Counted from the first letter of the stretch, positions 23,240 through 35,249 are shown. The stretch: DNA of 64,000 nt from Mytilus trossulus (GCF_036588685.1 NC_086374.1:73220457-73284456), one strand, 5' to 3'. Numbers and translations are program-made. Notes: generated by a model not told the origin, from the sequence alone.

Positions 23240-24920
23240 GCGAACTTTCAACGAATTTTACAGCATTGATAAATCCATAAAAATCGATTTATAAACAGCG
23301 CATTATCTGAGAGGGTAAACAGGAATCTGTCATTTTAAATTCCTGACCCTACTACCTTAGTCCTATTACCTTTTTATCATTCTTAGAAGACAATCGGTCA
23401 AATGAACTTTACATTATTTTCCTATTTTAACCTCTTCCCCCGATTTATTATCGATTTTTCTTTCTGTTCCATATCTTTTTGTGTCCCTCCCCCTGACTGC
23501 AACTTACCTACCCCTCATTTACTAATAACCCAATCCAACTCCTCATATGTATTTGATTTTCTTTAGAAAATTAAAAAATCTCTATTTGTACAAATGTTAA
23601 AAATAAAATATAAAAACGTACACATCTATGATATTTTTACCTGGGAATGAGGGGCTATTCAAATGAAGGGTTGAATTTTGTTGTTCAAATCGAAAAGATA
23701 CGTTTTGATATTTTTCCAACTACTAAAATCTAGTTAATGATCTTTTGCATCAGAGCAAAGCGAAACTGGCCATGGAATTGTTCGACTCTGTTGACCGACT
23801 TGTATTCAAATATAATACTTTTAGTATACTCCGCTAATCTTGTTTTTCATTAGCTTTTGGTGAGTCTACTACCATGTTTTTTCTTTTAATATCTTAACCA
23901 TTGATATATCATATGAACTTTTCATTCTTCACGAGTCTGTCAAAAGCATGTAATTTAGTGGCTTTTATTGGGTGCTGTCAGCCGTATTTTTTTCATCAAT
24001 TGTTTAAGAAATAATTGTTGCTAGCTATACTTTATTGTAGTTTTAACATGGGTAGGCATTATATTCGTGATTATTTTTGCCCGAGCGATAGTGAGGGCTA
24101 TTGCATCAATTAGTTAGATTCTGATTAGGACAATTAAGGTAATTTCTATGTCCGATGTGTATAAGGGTAAAGCAATTGTGAAGGCTCTTCCATGAATCAC
24201 CCTTTTCTGTTTGTAAAGAAGCAAACGGCTGATTTCAGATGAGGAGTATTTGAACAGCCAGCATGAACGGTTGTCGTATCTAGGTCAAATATGTCAATTT
24301 CGGAATGCAACACAGTCATAATAAATGAATTAGTAGCAAAATGTGCATCGTTTAAGAGATTTGAAGTGTTTTAAGTTAAAGAAACATATTAAATGCATAC
24401 CAATTTGATAAAATTCATTATTCTGCAGTAGTCGATTTACGCATGTACAAAACAAAATTATTGGATTTAGAGCATGGGTTTATTCATAAAGCGAAAGAAG
24501 CACGTTAATTAGAATTAGGTATAAATTAGTTTTCTGTTATTGTAGATTATTTCGAATTTTTTTGGGTCAAATGTCTATTCCAAGGCAGAAACATGACAAT
24601 TGTTTTCCAGTCGTTCCGTTGATTGATACCGTTTGAGTTTGTCAGTTTTTATCCACTTTTCCTTTTTGAATTTGCTATGGACTTCGGTATTTTTGCCTAT
24701 TTTGCAAGATTTTTACCTTCGTTTGTTTTTCTTTTTAGACAAAATATTCGTTCAGTGTCTTTTTTTGTAGCTGAATTTTTATTTTCTAAAGTATACCAAA
24801 TATTAAATGTTGATTCAATAGTGAATCATAAAAATTAGGTTTGAGCCTACTTAAAACTAACCAGGATTTTGTAATGAGGAATACATGTACCTTAATAACA
24901 CCAATTCTTATGTAATGGAA
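23240..24920. other. Non-coding DNA upstream of chitin-binding gene A
   Basis: No gene is supported. Open frames such as 24623-24838 are Phe-rich chance frames in T-rich DNA. Confidence 0.4.
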
Positions 24921-24924
24921 TTTG

Positions 24925-25135
24925 ATGCGACTGTCATAAAAGTGAGAGGTTTAGGTAGCTATAAAACCAGGTTCAATCCACCATTTTCTACATTAGAAAA
25001 TGCCTGTACCAAGTCAGGAATATGACAGTTGTTATCCATTCGTTTGATGTGTTTGGACTTTTGATTTTGCCTTTTGATTTTTGATTTTCCTTTTTGAATT
25101 TACCTCGAAGTTGAGTATTTTTGTGTTTTTACTTT
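24925..25135 (+). repeat. Plus-strand copy of the GTGAGAGG...ATGACAGTTG repeat family
   Basis: Contains GCGACTGTCATAAAAGTGAG, TATAAAACCAGGTTCAATCC, TGTACCAAGTCAGGAATATG, CATTCGTTTGATGTG and CTCGAAGTTGAGTATTTTTG. This is the longest copy in the window. The antisense cluster at 6735-8000 corresponds to its second half. Confidence 0.7.
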
Positions 25136-25139
25136 TATC

Positions 25140-26516
25140 TTTTCTTAACTTCACTTCAATAAAATAGAACAACTGATGTTTTGCTCTATTCCTTCACATT
25201 TTTAGAACAACTGTACAATAATACATGCCTACTATGCATACTGTTAAAAAAGAACGTCCATACGGATATATAAACCAACATTGGTACAGTCAAACTGATA
25301 CTTTGTGCACAATGACATCATTGTAAGACTTTTATATTTGAGTTAGTTTCGATTTATATATCATTGTGTAAGCTATTCATATCGACAACAACTTTAAAAG
25401 TAGAGATAGAGTATGTCTTTATTCAAGTTATATAACATGTGTAAGTTAAAAAAACCAATGAACAACCTTTATATATATATCACACATTTTAAACTACAGA
25501 TATCAATTCTAACCTTGTGATACAAAGGAGTTACTTAAAACTTATATCTAGTATGATATATCATAATATGTATTAAAAGAGAAAATAAAATTATTTCTTT
25601 TTCATCATATATTTATTTTAATTTTTAGCAAAATCTTATTTCGGTTTCCATCATTATTTGGGGTTTTCTTTCTTTCCTTGATATCATTTTTATATTTTTT
25701 TCTTGTTTATGCAACTGATTGATAAAAAAAAATGAAAGGGTATCAGAAATTGTAGTTATTGAGTCTGAAACAACATCAACAGGTATGGGATGCCAGGAGA
25801 TATTGGGTGGAATTGGGCAGATAAACTAGATTCATTTTATTTTTGTGGAAACTAATAAAAAATATCGTATACCATTTAATGTATAAAAAATGTCTACAAA
25901 AATGTTTGTGCTAATTACTAAAAATGTATATAACATATATTGAATAAACATTTTTATTGTATATTTTTAAAATTCCTCTGTTTAGAATATGTATAATGCT
26001 GGAGGATTTTACCAATAAAGATATAAGTGTAAAATTAAAGATGACAGTTTTGTCGCATTTCTTAAAATCTTGTAGTAGAGATGAAAAGATATTCACGAAA
26101 ACTTTTTCCTCGGCAGAGTGAGATTAGGAAATATCGTCCTGATTCTGTCTTATTCTGGTTTTCAACTGAAAGAAAAAAAAACTCGACTATAAAATAGATT
26201 AGTATTACGTGGAATATTGACACTCGTTATAAACAAATAGGATATAATTGTCATTGACAAACTTGTATGCGGATCAATAGACAAAGGTTTAAAAAAGAAT
26301 ATATTCACTAACAGTCTTTATTTTATGTATCGGTCTTTAATAGTACAGCATTAATTAAATGTTATGTGTGATATGTTAACCAGGTAAATTTAACATGTCT
26401 TCTGTTCAGATACGGAATCAGCAAAAATAAAAACGATAATTGTTCTGATGAAGGTAACGATGGAAAAGCGATTCGGAGACACACAACACATACAGTGTTG
26501 TTTTCATTTTTATTGC
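25140..26516. other. Non-coding AT-rich stretch
   Basis: No supported gene. Short frames (25911-26096 and 26362-26553) have no recognisable features. Confidence 0.4.
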
Positions 26517-27070
26517 ATTGGGTCGAAATCGCTGCTGGTGGATTGTCAATCAACGTGGTCAGTACTTCGGTGCTGGTTTGATTTATAACAACCCTTTCCT
26601 AAATTATATGTTGATAAATTTATAAATTGTCAGGTTAAAAAAAGGTTTCAACTTCCTAATGCAGAGCTGACCTTAGATGAATTTGCCTATGTTTTTATAC
26701 AGCTCTTCAGCTGTTTTTGTTTTTAAACAACATTGGCTTTCAAATATTTAGCTTTAAACGTTCCTGATGAAAGTAAATCCGAAATTTTTACCTTAGTTTT
26801 ATTTCATTTGTACAGCATTCTGGTGGATTATCTGTCCCCGGGATATCATCAACTCAGTAGTCAGTACTTTGGTTCTGACTTAATTTGTCAAATAAAGGCA
26901 ACAGAAGTACACAGGTGTTCAAAAGTCATAAATCAATTAAGAGAAAACCAATCCGGGTTACAAACATATAATGAGGGAACAAATCAACTATAAGATTGGG
27001 GGGAAATGAACAACAGGAACACTTAAGAGCATCACAAACAAACGCCAACATACATAGAATGAACTATTCG
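26517..27070 (+). repeat. Retrozyme-family and MITE fragments
   Basis: 26517-26600 (ATTGGGTCGAAATCGCTGCTGG, split by small changes, then GTGGTCAGTACTTCGGTGCT) and 26740-26885 (TTTCAAATATTTAGC, CTGATGAAAGTAAATCCGAA, CTCAGTAGTCAGTACTTTGG) match the 5' and alternative parts of the unit at 11141. 26893-27070 (AAAGGCAACAGAAGTACACA) is a decayed relative of the MITE at 11963. Confidence 0.55.
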
Positions 27071-27189
27071 TTAACAACTGCCATATTCCTCACTTTTTAC
27101 AGGACATTTTAAGAAACAATTGTGGGCTGAATCTGGTTTTATTGTTAGCTAAACAAACCTTTCTTAAATTGTCCGTTTATGAATTTATG

Positions 27190-27840
27190 AACTATTAAGA
27201 AACTTAAGATTCAAAAAAAGAGGGACGAAAGATACCAAAGGGACAGTCAAACTCATAAATCTAAAACAAACTGACAACGCCATGGCTAAAAATGAAAAAG
27301 ACAAACAGAAAAACAATAGTACACATGACACAACATAGAAAACTAAAGAATAAACAACACGAACCCCACCAAAAACTAGGGGTGATCTCAGGTGCTCCGG
27401 AAGGGTAAGCAGATCCTGCTCCACATGCGGCACCCGTCGTGTTGCTTATGTGATTACAAATCCGGTAAATAGTCTAATTCGGTAGGTCAAATTCATGAAA
27501 GGGAAGGGGATTGTAGTTACGACGTGAGGAACATATCCGATATCATTTGTGAAATGGTTATTCCATTACGGTCAACCAACTCGTGATGGCGTCCGTAAAA
27601 TTTACGAAGGGATGATTTCAACTTCACCATTTGGAACTCTTGATTTAATAGCTTCCTTGTGAGCAGTAACCCTCTATCAAGAAAATCATTATAGGAAATG
27701 CAAGCACGGGAATATCGTATCAATTGAGAGATATATACCCCGTATGCAGGTGCAGCTGGAATGTTGCTACTTAGAAATGGAAAGTTCACAATTGAAAAGC
27801 TGAAATCATCTCTTTTGTCGTAAAGTTTTGTCTTCAACTT
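27190..27840 (-). mobile_element. 3' end of a retroelement with reverse transcriptase C-terminal segment
   Basis: The minus-strand frame 27837-27517 encodes 106 residues with KLYDKRDDFSFSIVNFPF, SSNIPAAPAYGVYISQLIRY, SRAC, LLTRKLLNQEF and LRKFYGRHHELVDR. I recognise this as the conserved C-terminal segment of a reverse-transcriptase protein that is very abundant in mussels and cnidarians; its precise class I cannot assign. The 3' non-coding part (27190-27516) includes GAGGGACGAAAGATACCAAA and GCTCCGGAAGGGTAAGCAGA in reverse order relative to the protein. The element is 5' truncated at about 27840. A fragment of the same tail is at 28135-28290. Confidence 0.7.
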
Positions 27841-28134
27841 AGTCGTGTAATGTTGACCTTAGATGTTTTAGATATGTCCGATTTCTGTCATATAACGCTT
27901 CTAGTGTTTCAGTTTTTATACATCTTTGGCTTTTGAATATACAGCTATGAGTATTCCTAATGTAGTTAAATCCAGAAAAGTGTTTCGAACACATGAAATT
28001 CATAAAGTGTTGTTTTAATTTTTTCTAGACGGTTATATATAGTCTGATGAAACAAATCAACAAGTAGTATGTCTATAGAAAAAAATAGAGAATACGACTA
28101 ACATGCATACTGATTATCATGTTCATGATTGAAA

Positions 28135-28290
28135 TGCGAGAGAGGCAAAGATACTAAGTCAAAAATAAACTGACAACGTCATGGCAAAAGGGAAACAGAA
28201 TGAAAGACAAACAATAATATACAAATCACACCAAGAAAAAACTAGACTAAAAACACAAACCATACCAAAATACAGAGGTGATCTAGTACG
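28135..28290 (-). repeat. Fragment of the same retroelement tail
   Basis: GAGAGAGGCAAAGATACTAA, AACTGACAACGTCATGGC and GAGGTGATCTAGTACG parallel 27215-27400, with many substitutions. Confidence 0.55.
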
Positions 28291-28454
28291 TAAAATTCAC
28301 CGTATATTCCAAAAATTGGTGAATCATTATAGCTACTCATCATTGTGATGTGCATATGTTATATATAGGTATGGTATCCTTGAAAAGCGGTAAAGGGTCC
28401 TGGTTTTTTATTAACCTATTCTGCATGTGTTTTGGTCTATATGTTATGCTAAGC

Positions 28455-31451
28455 TTACCATGACTGGGTTCCACAAGGTTTACAGACATCGTAGGCATGC
28501 TGACAACTCTGTCGTGTGAAATCAAACAAAGTTCCAATAGCACAATTGTATCGGAATTGTCTCCCATAGTAACACCAGATATATCCCCTACATCCTAGAG
28601 TAGGGTAATACTTATTTATCTTCCGGCTACATTCAACGACCTGGCATGTCTTTTTGTTGAAACCATATCTGGCGTTTGGACAGAGTCCTTCTTTTATAAA
28701 TCTTTCGCCCTTGCAAAGCATGTACCAAGGCGATCCTGCTCCAGTTTTCTCTGTATGGGGATTGGCTCCGTCTGGATACCCTTCACAATTTGGATGATAT
28801 AACTCACAGGGTGGGCCTCGAACCCCATGTTGGGGTGGATAGTATTGACCTAGTATAAACAAATAATAATTTAATCATAAGTGATCATTATAGTATTTTA
28901 ACAAAATATGTCGTTTAATTTTTTAAAACAAAAAGTCAACGAAATCACATTACTAGTATACAATTAACACAAATTTAGTCAGCCTTCTCAATGTACCATG
29001 ACAGGTTTAAGAAGAGAATGTCCTGGGGTTTCATCGCGTAAAACTGACAGTGTTTGTTGCGACCCTCTCGAAAGCGCTTTTTATATTTTAGATCCGCACC
29101 ATTCTTTATATTAAACTTATTATCTTGTCAAATTAAGTGTCATAATTGATTACACAGATAATACTGGTCAATGTTTTATTTTGTATACGGAACAGAAAGG
29201 TTTTAGCTTACAGTGTGTGTTGCAATAACAAGACATATCAAGCAAGCATAGCTCCGAATATTTTATGGTAAATTACTTAGTGTATTTACCTTTTGAATAG
29301 GATTAATAAAGAAAGTTTAACTTTTATTTGACATATTTGGAGAGTCCAAAAATTTATTCTTTTTTTTTCATTAGACAGCATATGACATTCAACTGGTAAC
29401 TTTAAAATATGTGTAGAACTTCGAATGGTTTACTTAGTATTTAGTGTTTAAAACTGTCTTCAAACTTACTGCAGTATGTTATAATTTCTTTATTTTTAAA
29501 ACGCACAAATTACACTTATAAGAGGGCCAAATGCATGACAATTACATATAATAACAATAATATAATGACGACATTAAAATTGACATAAAAAATAAAAATA
29601 TACAAAAACATTAAACACAACAAATGACCTAAAGTGCCCCCTGTCCTCAGTTCCATATACTTTTTAATAAAGGAGCCTTAATATTTCACTTGCTGACTAG
29701 TGTTTGGATTATGTATATATTTCATTTCATTATAAGAAAAATCTTTGTATTGAGTTTTTTAATCATTAAAAAGACTTGTCTTAAATTATCATTTATTTTA
29801 CATATTAGAAAGAAATGGGATTCATAATCTAGAACTTTGCACTTATTACAAGTCTTTGAGGGCGTGGAATATTTTTTATATCTTCCAGTTTCAATAGCGA
29901 GGGAATGATCACTTATTCTAAATTTGCATATTAGTGTTCTTGTATCATGTTTGGGTATGTCAAATAAACTATAAGATTGTTGTTGATTTTCGCAAACCAA
30001 ACTTATTATGCCTGTAAATCTTATGATATTTTATGTAAATTGCTATACGTAACATGCGTTTGCTTGTCTTGTGGTGAACTACAACAACCGGAAGGTAATA
30101 ATTCTTAAAATATGTTTGTATTATACGTTTGTCAAATCTCTTGAAATACAATCATATAAAGTAGAAAATGGAGTACAGCTCCATGTTTGACATACTTACA
30201 GTAAGATTTAAACTCTATCCTAGATCCACACTTGACATTCATGAAGTCTCGACATGTGTTCGTCTTTGTTGAGAATAATTTCGGATACGGACAAATCTTC
30301 GATCTCACAGGGTTAGAACAGTCGTAATACAGATGACACAATTTCGAATCTGGAAGTAAGCCCGTTTTTTTCTTTGAACACGTTTGTTGTCTTTCTGGAA
30401 GATAAAAAACATTACAGTTTAAAAGGAATAAATCCCGGTGCCATAGGTGTAATTATTTGATAAAAGGTTTCTCAATTGCTGATTGCACACATTCTGGGAT
30501 GAACAAATCAAAAGTATACTAATAACAACCAGGTCTAATAACTATGTCTTCCTTTTTTATCAGATGTTTGTTTGACGTGTTTGATGCAAAAAACTCATTC
30601 ATAACAAGATACTAATTTACGATACAAAGATCATGTATATATCCATTGATGTTCAAACTTGATATCAAGGGAACATTTTGTGGACCATTCTTAAGCTTGA
30701 TATAATAACTTGGATGATAACCATATAGTAGTCAGCACTTTTTGTGCTGACATGAATTATCATTTATATGGTTATATTCATAAATTAACCATGTTAACTG
30801 TTTACAAAATTTAGAATTTTTGAAATACTAAGGCTTTTCTACCTCAGGCATAGATTCCCTTAGCTGGATTTGGCAAAACTTTTAAGAATTTTGGTCCTCA
30901 ATGCTCTTCAACTTCGTACTTTTTTTGCCTTTTTAACTTTTTTGGCTTCGAGTCTTTTGTAGACGAAACGCGCGTCTGACGTATATACAAAATTTAGTCC
31001 TGGTAGCTGTGATGAGTTTATTAATAACAATGACGCCTCTTTCCTAATATTCTGTGATTATCTATTACATATGCAAGTTCTATACATTTATTATCTTTTT
31101 CTTTAAAAAAAATGTCTCATGATTCATGTTTTGTTTTGTTAACTTACCTTGTAATTGTCTTGAACATTCTTCAGATCTTGCGGTTTCTGAACACGTCGAA
31201 CCATTCAGTTTTGAACCACTGTAACGGTGAAGACAAGAAACAAAGCGTGCAGTCCCCCTACAATCAATTTTGGCTCCACAATCATCGCTGGTAACTAAGC
31301 TGTTAGCAATATTTTGACAATATGAAACATTCAATCTGGTTGTCCTTGGGTAATCAAAGAAGTTTGGCATACGATTAAAACCATAACCCCCTATAAATGA
31401 CAATGTTTGCAGGAATAGTACAACGCAAACATGGCAAAAGAACTTCATCAT
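28455..31451 (-). CDS. Secreted chitin-binding (peritrophin-like) protein, copy B
   Basis: Complete three-exon paralogue of the gene at 19725-23117: exon 1 31451-31148, exon 2 30394-30200, exon 3 28849-28455 with TAA at 28457-28455. Donors are GTAAGT-type; acceptors CTTCCAG and TATACTAG; phases 1 and 1; 297 residues. The signal peptide is about residues 1-23 (KFFCHVCVVLFLQTLSFIGG). Cysteine pattern and domain order match copy A. Exons 2 and 3 are exactly the same length as in A (195 and 395 nt) and close in sequence, for example LFSTKTNTCRDF and CEGYPDGANPHTEKTGAGSP. Exon 1 is 24 nt longer and much more diverged. Intron 2 holds a retrotransposon fragment and intron 1 a retrozyme-family remnant. 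The likely role is extracellular chitin binding, as for A. Confidence 0.85.
29722..30000 (-). mobile_element. Non-LTR retrotransposon fragment in intron 2 of chitin-binding gene B
   Basis: The minus-strand frame reads CKFRISDHSLAIETGRYKKY, then CNKC, then ESHFFLIC. This is the post-RT region of non-LTR elements (basic RFRxSxHxLxIExGR motif followed by a C-x2-C...H-x4-C zinc knuckle). The RT core is absent, so it is a 5' truncated relic. Confidence 0.65.
30725..31030 (+). repeat. Retrozyme-family remnant in intron 1 of chitin-binding gene B
   Basis: Contains AGTAGTCAGCACTTTTTGTG, CTCAGGCATAGATTCCCTTA, GATGCTCTTCAACTTCG and GTCTTTTGTAGACGAAACGC GCGTC (split here), but the CTGATGA box has been deleted, so no active ribozyme is expected. 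Confidence 0.6.
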
Positions 31452-31523
31452 TTAAAGATCGAACCTTCTGAAATGTGCATTCACCAACATGACACATTAC
31501 TATGTATATTACACAACAGCTTG

Positions 31524-31532
31524 TTTATATAG
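31524..31532 (-). promoter_or_regulatory. TATA box of chitin-binding gene B
   Basis: Minus-strand CTATATAAA at the same distance (about 80 nt) from the start codon as in copy A, inside a block conserved between the two copies from the ATG to the TGACGTGA site at about 31541-31549. Confidence 0.65.
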
Positions 31533-31874
31533 AATTGAAATCGTCACGTCATCCCTAGATTATGCAAAGGCAAACTTTCAAATAATTTGACAGCAGAAAA
31601 ATCCAGTTAAAAATATTATGCAAATGGTGTTTGGTTTCCTGTTTTTGTTATGGGAAACGAACCTGACGTAAGGATACTATAGTATCTATATGTCGGTTTA
31701 TAATTACAGTGACAAGGGAGTGACGAACTACTTGTACACAGAGAGCTATATGATTATATTTTTTATTTCATTCTGTTTGATATGGGGAAAAAAATAACAA
31801 ATACACGCTTTTAAATTATTTAGATAGAGGCCATACATATAAGGGAATTCTTTCTTTTTTTTAGGTGAGGGAAG

Positions 31875-32190
31875 GGTCAGTTCATCATTACACTTTTTGT
31901 GCTGACATGAATTGTCATTGATATGATTATATCTATAGATTTACTGTTTAAAATTTTTTGAAATTTTTGAAATACTAAGGAGTTTCTACCTCAGGCATAG
32001 ATTACCTTAGCTGCATTTGGCAAAACTTTTAGGAATTTTGGTCCTCAATGCTCTTCAACTTCGTACTTTATTCGGCCTTTTTAACTTTTTTGGATTCGAG
32101 CGTCACTGATGAGTCTTTTGTAGACCGTCGAAACGCGCGTCTGGCGTATACTAAATTTAGTCCTGGTATCTATGATGAGTTTATTTGTAA
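31875..32190 (+). mobile_element. Retrozyme-family unit with a nearly intact hammerhead
   Basis: Runs from TTTGTGCTGACATGAATTGT to CCTGGTATCTATGATGAG. The core at 32100-32146 has stem I GCGTCA/TGGCGT and CTGATGA intact, but three bases (CGT) are inserted between stem II and GAAA, which should disrupt the core. Confidence 0.6.
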
Positions 32191-32496
32191 TGAACAAACA
32201 TGGAATTCATTATTTGTGGCTACTCTATTCGTGAAATACTAAAACCATCAGAAATATCGATTACTCCAAAGTTAATTTCAAATTTTAATTTGTGTTTGGT
32301 TGATCTTGCTTCGAAGTGCAATACATATCATTACCTATAATTACATGTATGTTTCATTTAAATCCGTTATGTTGATTGGCTAGTAGAACACTCCAATATC
32401 ACATTTCATTTCCGTTTAAAATACAACAGCTTTGACTGCATGTGCTATCCCTGCATAAATAAATGCATAGAAAATAAACAGCTGCGCCATAAGCGC

Positions 32497-33115
32497 ATAA
32501 TACGCCCGTCGTGTTATCAAAGAATAAGTTTGATAACTTCTTAATGTTATATTAGAAATCAATAATAATAAAAAAAAAATTAAAAAAAAACAACAATGAA
32601 AAGTCATCTTTATAGATATAAATCAGTGACCAAAGCTTCACGATAACTGCAAAAACTTGGAAACGTAAAATCTGAAATTGATAAAAATTGAAAGGGAGCT
32701 TGCCACTATAGATATAAACAATACACCAAAACCAAAATTTCAAGAAAACTGCTCAAAGCATTTTTGAGTTATTGTACGAAAACTGGGAAATCCGTTTTTT
32801 GTAATGATCGAAAACGTAAAATCTAAAAAAAAAAATGAAAAATTGAAAAGGAGGTCATGTAAATATATATAAACAATTGACCAAAGTTTCTTGCATATTG
32901 GTGAAAGTGTTTTTGAGTTATTGTCCGAAAATTGGGAAATCCCCCTTTTTGTAATAAATTAAATCCCAAAACTCGGAAACTTAAAATTAAAGTTTCATTC
33001 AAATTGGTTAGAGCGTGTTTGAGATCATGTCCGACATGTTGACGACGAACAAACGGACGGACGGACGGATGAACAAAGGTATAATACAATACGTCCTGTA
33101 AACGGGCGTATAAAA
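32497..33115. mobile_element. Non-coding element with ATACGCCCGT ends
   Basis: The left end AATACGCCCGTC (about 32500) is inverted at the right end as ACGGGCGTATAAAAA (about 33100-33115). The interior has two related segments with TTTTTGAGTTATTGT and TGGGAAATCC (32763-32795 and 32905-32950), and an ACGGACGGACGGACGG tract at 33053-33068. The same GACG-rich word occurs in unrelated repeats at 49555-49600 and 49820-49850. Confidence 0.5.
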
Positions 33116-34840
33116 AACAAAAAATAACTTCATTATTTACTCTTCATTCCATGGTAGTAGCATATACAAATTAATACTAAGATCTACTAATTTAAAAGTA
33201 TTCCACGTCCATGCTTCTTTTTCTATGATTTTATTATCCGTGATATAAATCGTACGTTGATTGTGTGCACATTGTTAGTACGAAGCGTGGCATGAAATCA
33301 AAAAATGTTTTGATGATCAACGCTTTCGCATCCCAATAAAATTATACATTAAAAATAATATATAAACAAAACCGCGGCAAATTCTTTGATATATAACTCT
33401 TATAATTTTATGGTTGCGACATACACATGTAACATAAGAGTTGCCTTCTTCAATGATTTTATATGTTGTAAAAGTGTTGAACGTGCGAACAATATCAGTA
33501 TGAAGCGCTTCCGCGCTCCAATCAAAATGTAATCTAACTGCTTCTTTGATCACGGAATTTCCGTTTTGAAATTTCCTCGGAGTTCAGTATTTTTGTGATA
33601 TTACTTTTTATAATTTTATAGGTTTTAAAAGCGTTTATAGTACTGACCCTTTAAGAATGTATTTAACGCCTCGAATTCGTGCTTCATACAAAATAGTCAT
33701 GTAAGCTTTTACACCCAAATAAAATTATAAAAAGAAGCATTCAAATCTTAATGTACGTGTTCGGCCTTCAGTTTGATAGATTAAGTGACATCAGTTTCAA
33801 GAGGGCGACTACGTACTGACTGACATTCATTGCTGTAGACATTTGTGTCATTTTGAGGGCGAAACTGTCGTCAGCGGGTTGTCAAATCTTTATTGAAGAA
33901 GAGTATTGCGCCATCGAGTACTGAGTACGAAATAACACCATTATATAATCCTCTTGGTTTTTATCTAAGAAAGAAATTGTTGCAATCATAATCATTGATT
34001 CTTTTTAACCCACCATTTAAAAATGTCCTGTACCAAGTCAGGAATATGGCCATTGTTATACATCATAGTTCGTTTATGTGTGTGTTACATTTTAATGTTG
34101 TGTTTCTGATGTGTCGTAGGTCTCCTCTTATATTAGCTGCGGAACCGGTCCTAATGTTATTTTTTTGTTATTTGCTATGGCCGGGTCCGCAAATAGTAAA
34201 AAAAATAACATAAGGACCTAAGATCTACGGTTCCGAATCTACTCTTATTTTTGACTGACGGTGTTTCCCTCAGTTTTAGTTTGTAACCGACCGTGATGGT
34301 AACCCGAAATTTCGAACAGCGGTATTTTCTTGTTTTCGCGAGTTCTTATAGTGTTTAAATTATTATTTTCAAATACAAAAGTTCTTCGTATGTCTTCTAC
34401 GAATTTTCTTATATCAGTTCAGGAACATATATTGTAATATATTGTAATGAATACTGTTCCCAGATCAGATATGATTGAATAAGTCAAAATTTTCATTTTC
34501 CGAAACTCTTAATTTATGATCATCTTTTTAACGTTCATCTTATTTTAAATTACCCAGACCATACGAGTACTTTTAAGGTCGTGAACATCTATATAGGCCT
34601 TTCTCTCTGCAGTGACAAAATGCAAGGGTCAAAAACTACAAAGCACTTACTTTACTAAATGTGATGATCCAAATAATCATTAATTAAAAAAATCTTCTTT
34701 TAAACAAAAAATGGTTCTCAAATAATTGTATATTAATTCGCATGTTTTATTAATGATTATTAATTCATCATAATTATAATCGTAGGAAGCACCAAAGGGT
34801 ACCGTGGCACACCTTTAAATTATTATAAATTCCCGTTAAT
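33116..34840. repeat. Repeat-rich non-coding stretch
   Basis: 33560-33615 and 33990-34080 are fragments of the family at 24925 (CTCGGAGTTCAGTATTTTTG; CTGTACCAAGTCAGGAATAT). 34070-34340 is a decayed relative of the MITE at 11963, ending CGAACAGCGGTATTTTCTTG. 33290-33545 has AT-rich sequence with GCTTTCGCATCCCAAT and GCGCTTCCGCGCTCCAATCA, possibly another MITE. No gene. Confidence 0.5.
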
Positions 34841-34842
34841 TC

Positions 34843-34889
34843 ATTAGACCAGAGACATATAATAGTGTATTATATGTCTCTGATTAGAC
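34843..34889. mobile_element. 33-bp palindromic micro-insertion with 7-bp direct repeats
   Basis: A perfect palindrome with 15-bp arms, CAGAGACATATAATA / TATTATATGTCTCTG, and a GTG centre (34850-34882) sits exactly between two copies of ATTAGAC (34843-34849 and 34883-34889). This looks like a target-site duplication around a tiny inverted-repeat insertion. Confidence 0.65.
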
Positions 34890-35099
34890 TAATTTAAAAA
34901 TTCAGATTGCGAAACTTTTATGTATTTTTCGAAATTATCTCCCCTTTCCGGATGTGAAAAATAAAAACAAGTGCTTTGACATTTACCCACATTTGTCATT
35001 TCCAATAACAACAACGTTAAACAGAGCTGACGATAATTGCATCGAGAAAACTATATAAAAAAATATTTGATGCAAACATGCATGAGGCAAATAAACCCA

Positions 35100-35246
35100 C
35101 GAATTGTTCAATATGGCAGGTGACACGCCGCGACAGACTGACATGGTTTCCTGACGGCTGCCATTGTCGACCCTGACGCCTGCGAAGGTCATGTCCTGAC
35201 AGCCTACCTCTGTACGGCGACAAATTGTCTGTTAGGAACCTGTAAG
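35100..35246 (+). other. Candidate 5' non-coding exon of the zinc-finger gene
   Basis: A GC- and CpG-richer island in otherwise AT-rich DNA ends in CCTGTAAG followed by a GTAAAC donor at 35247. The next good acceptor on this strand, TTTTTTCAG, opens the first coding exon at 37589. An ETS-like TTTCCGGATGTG lies at about 34945. Minus-strand frames over the island have no recognisable domain. RNA evidence is needed; this is inference. Confidence 0.3.
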
Positions 35247-35249
35247 GTA

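Noticed and set aside
24960-24990. GGTTCAATCC resembling a pol III B box, suggesting a tRNA-derived SINE
   Set aside because: No convincing A box at the right distance and no tRNA-like fold, so I list it only as a dispersed repeat.
30945-30990. Hammerhead ribozyme call at this site
   Set aside because: Stem II, GAAA and GTC are present, but the CTGATGA box is missing, so it is listed only as a remnant.
17110-33070. Possible CRISPR-like or regularly spaced arrays
   Set aside because: The recurring words belong to dispersed eukaryotic repeats and hammerhead units with irregular spacing, in an animal genome.
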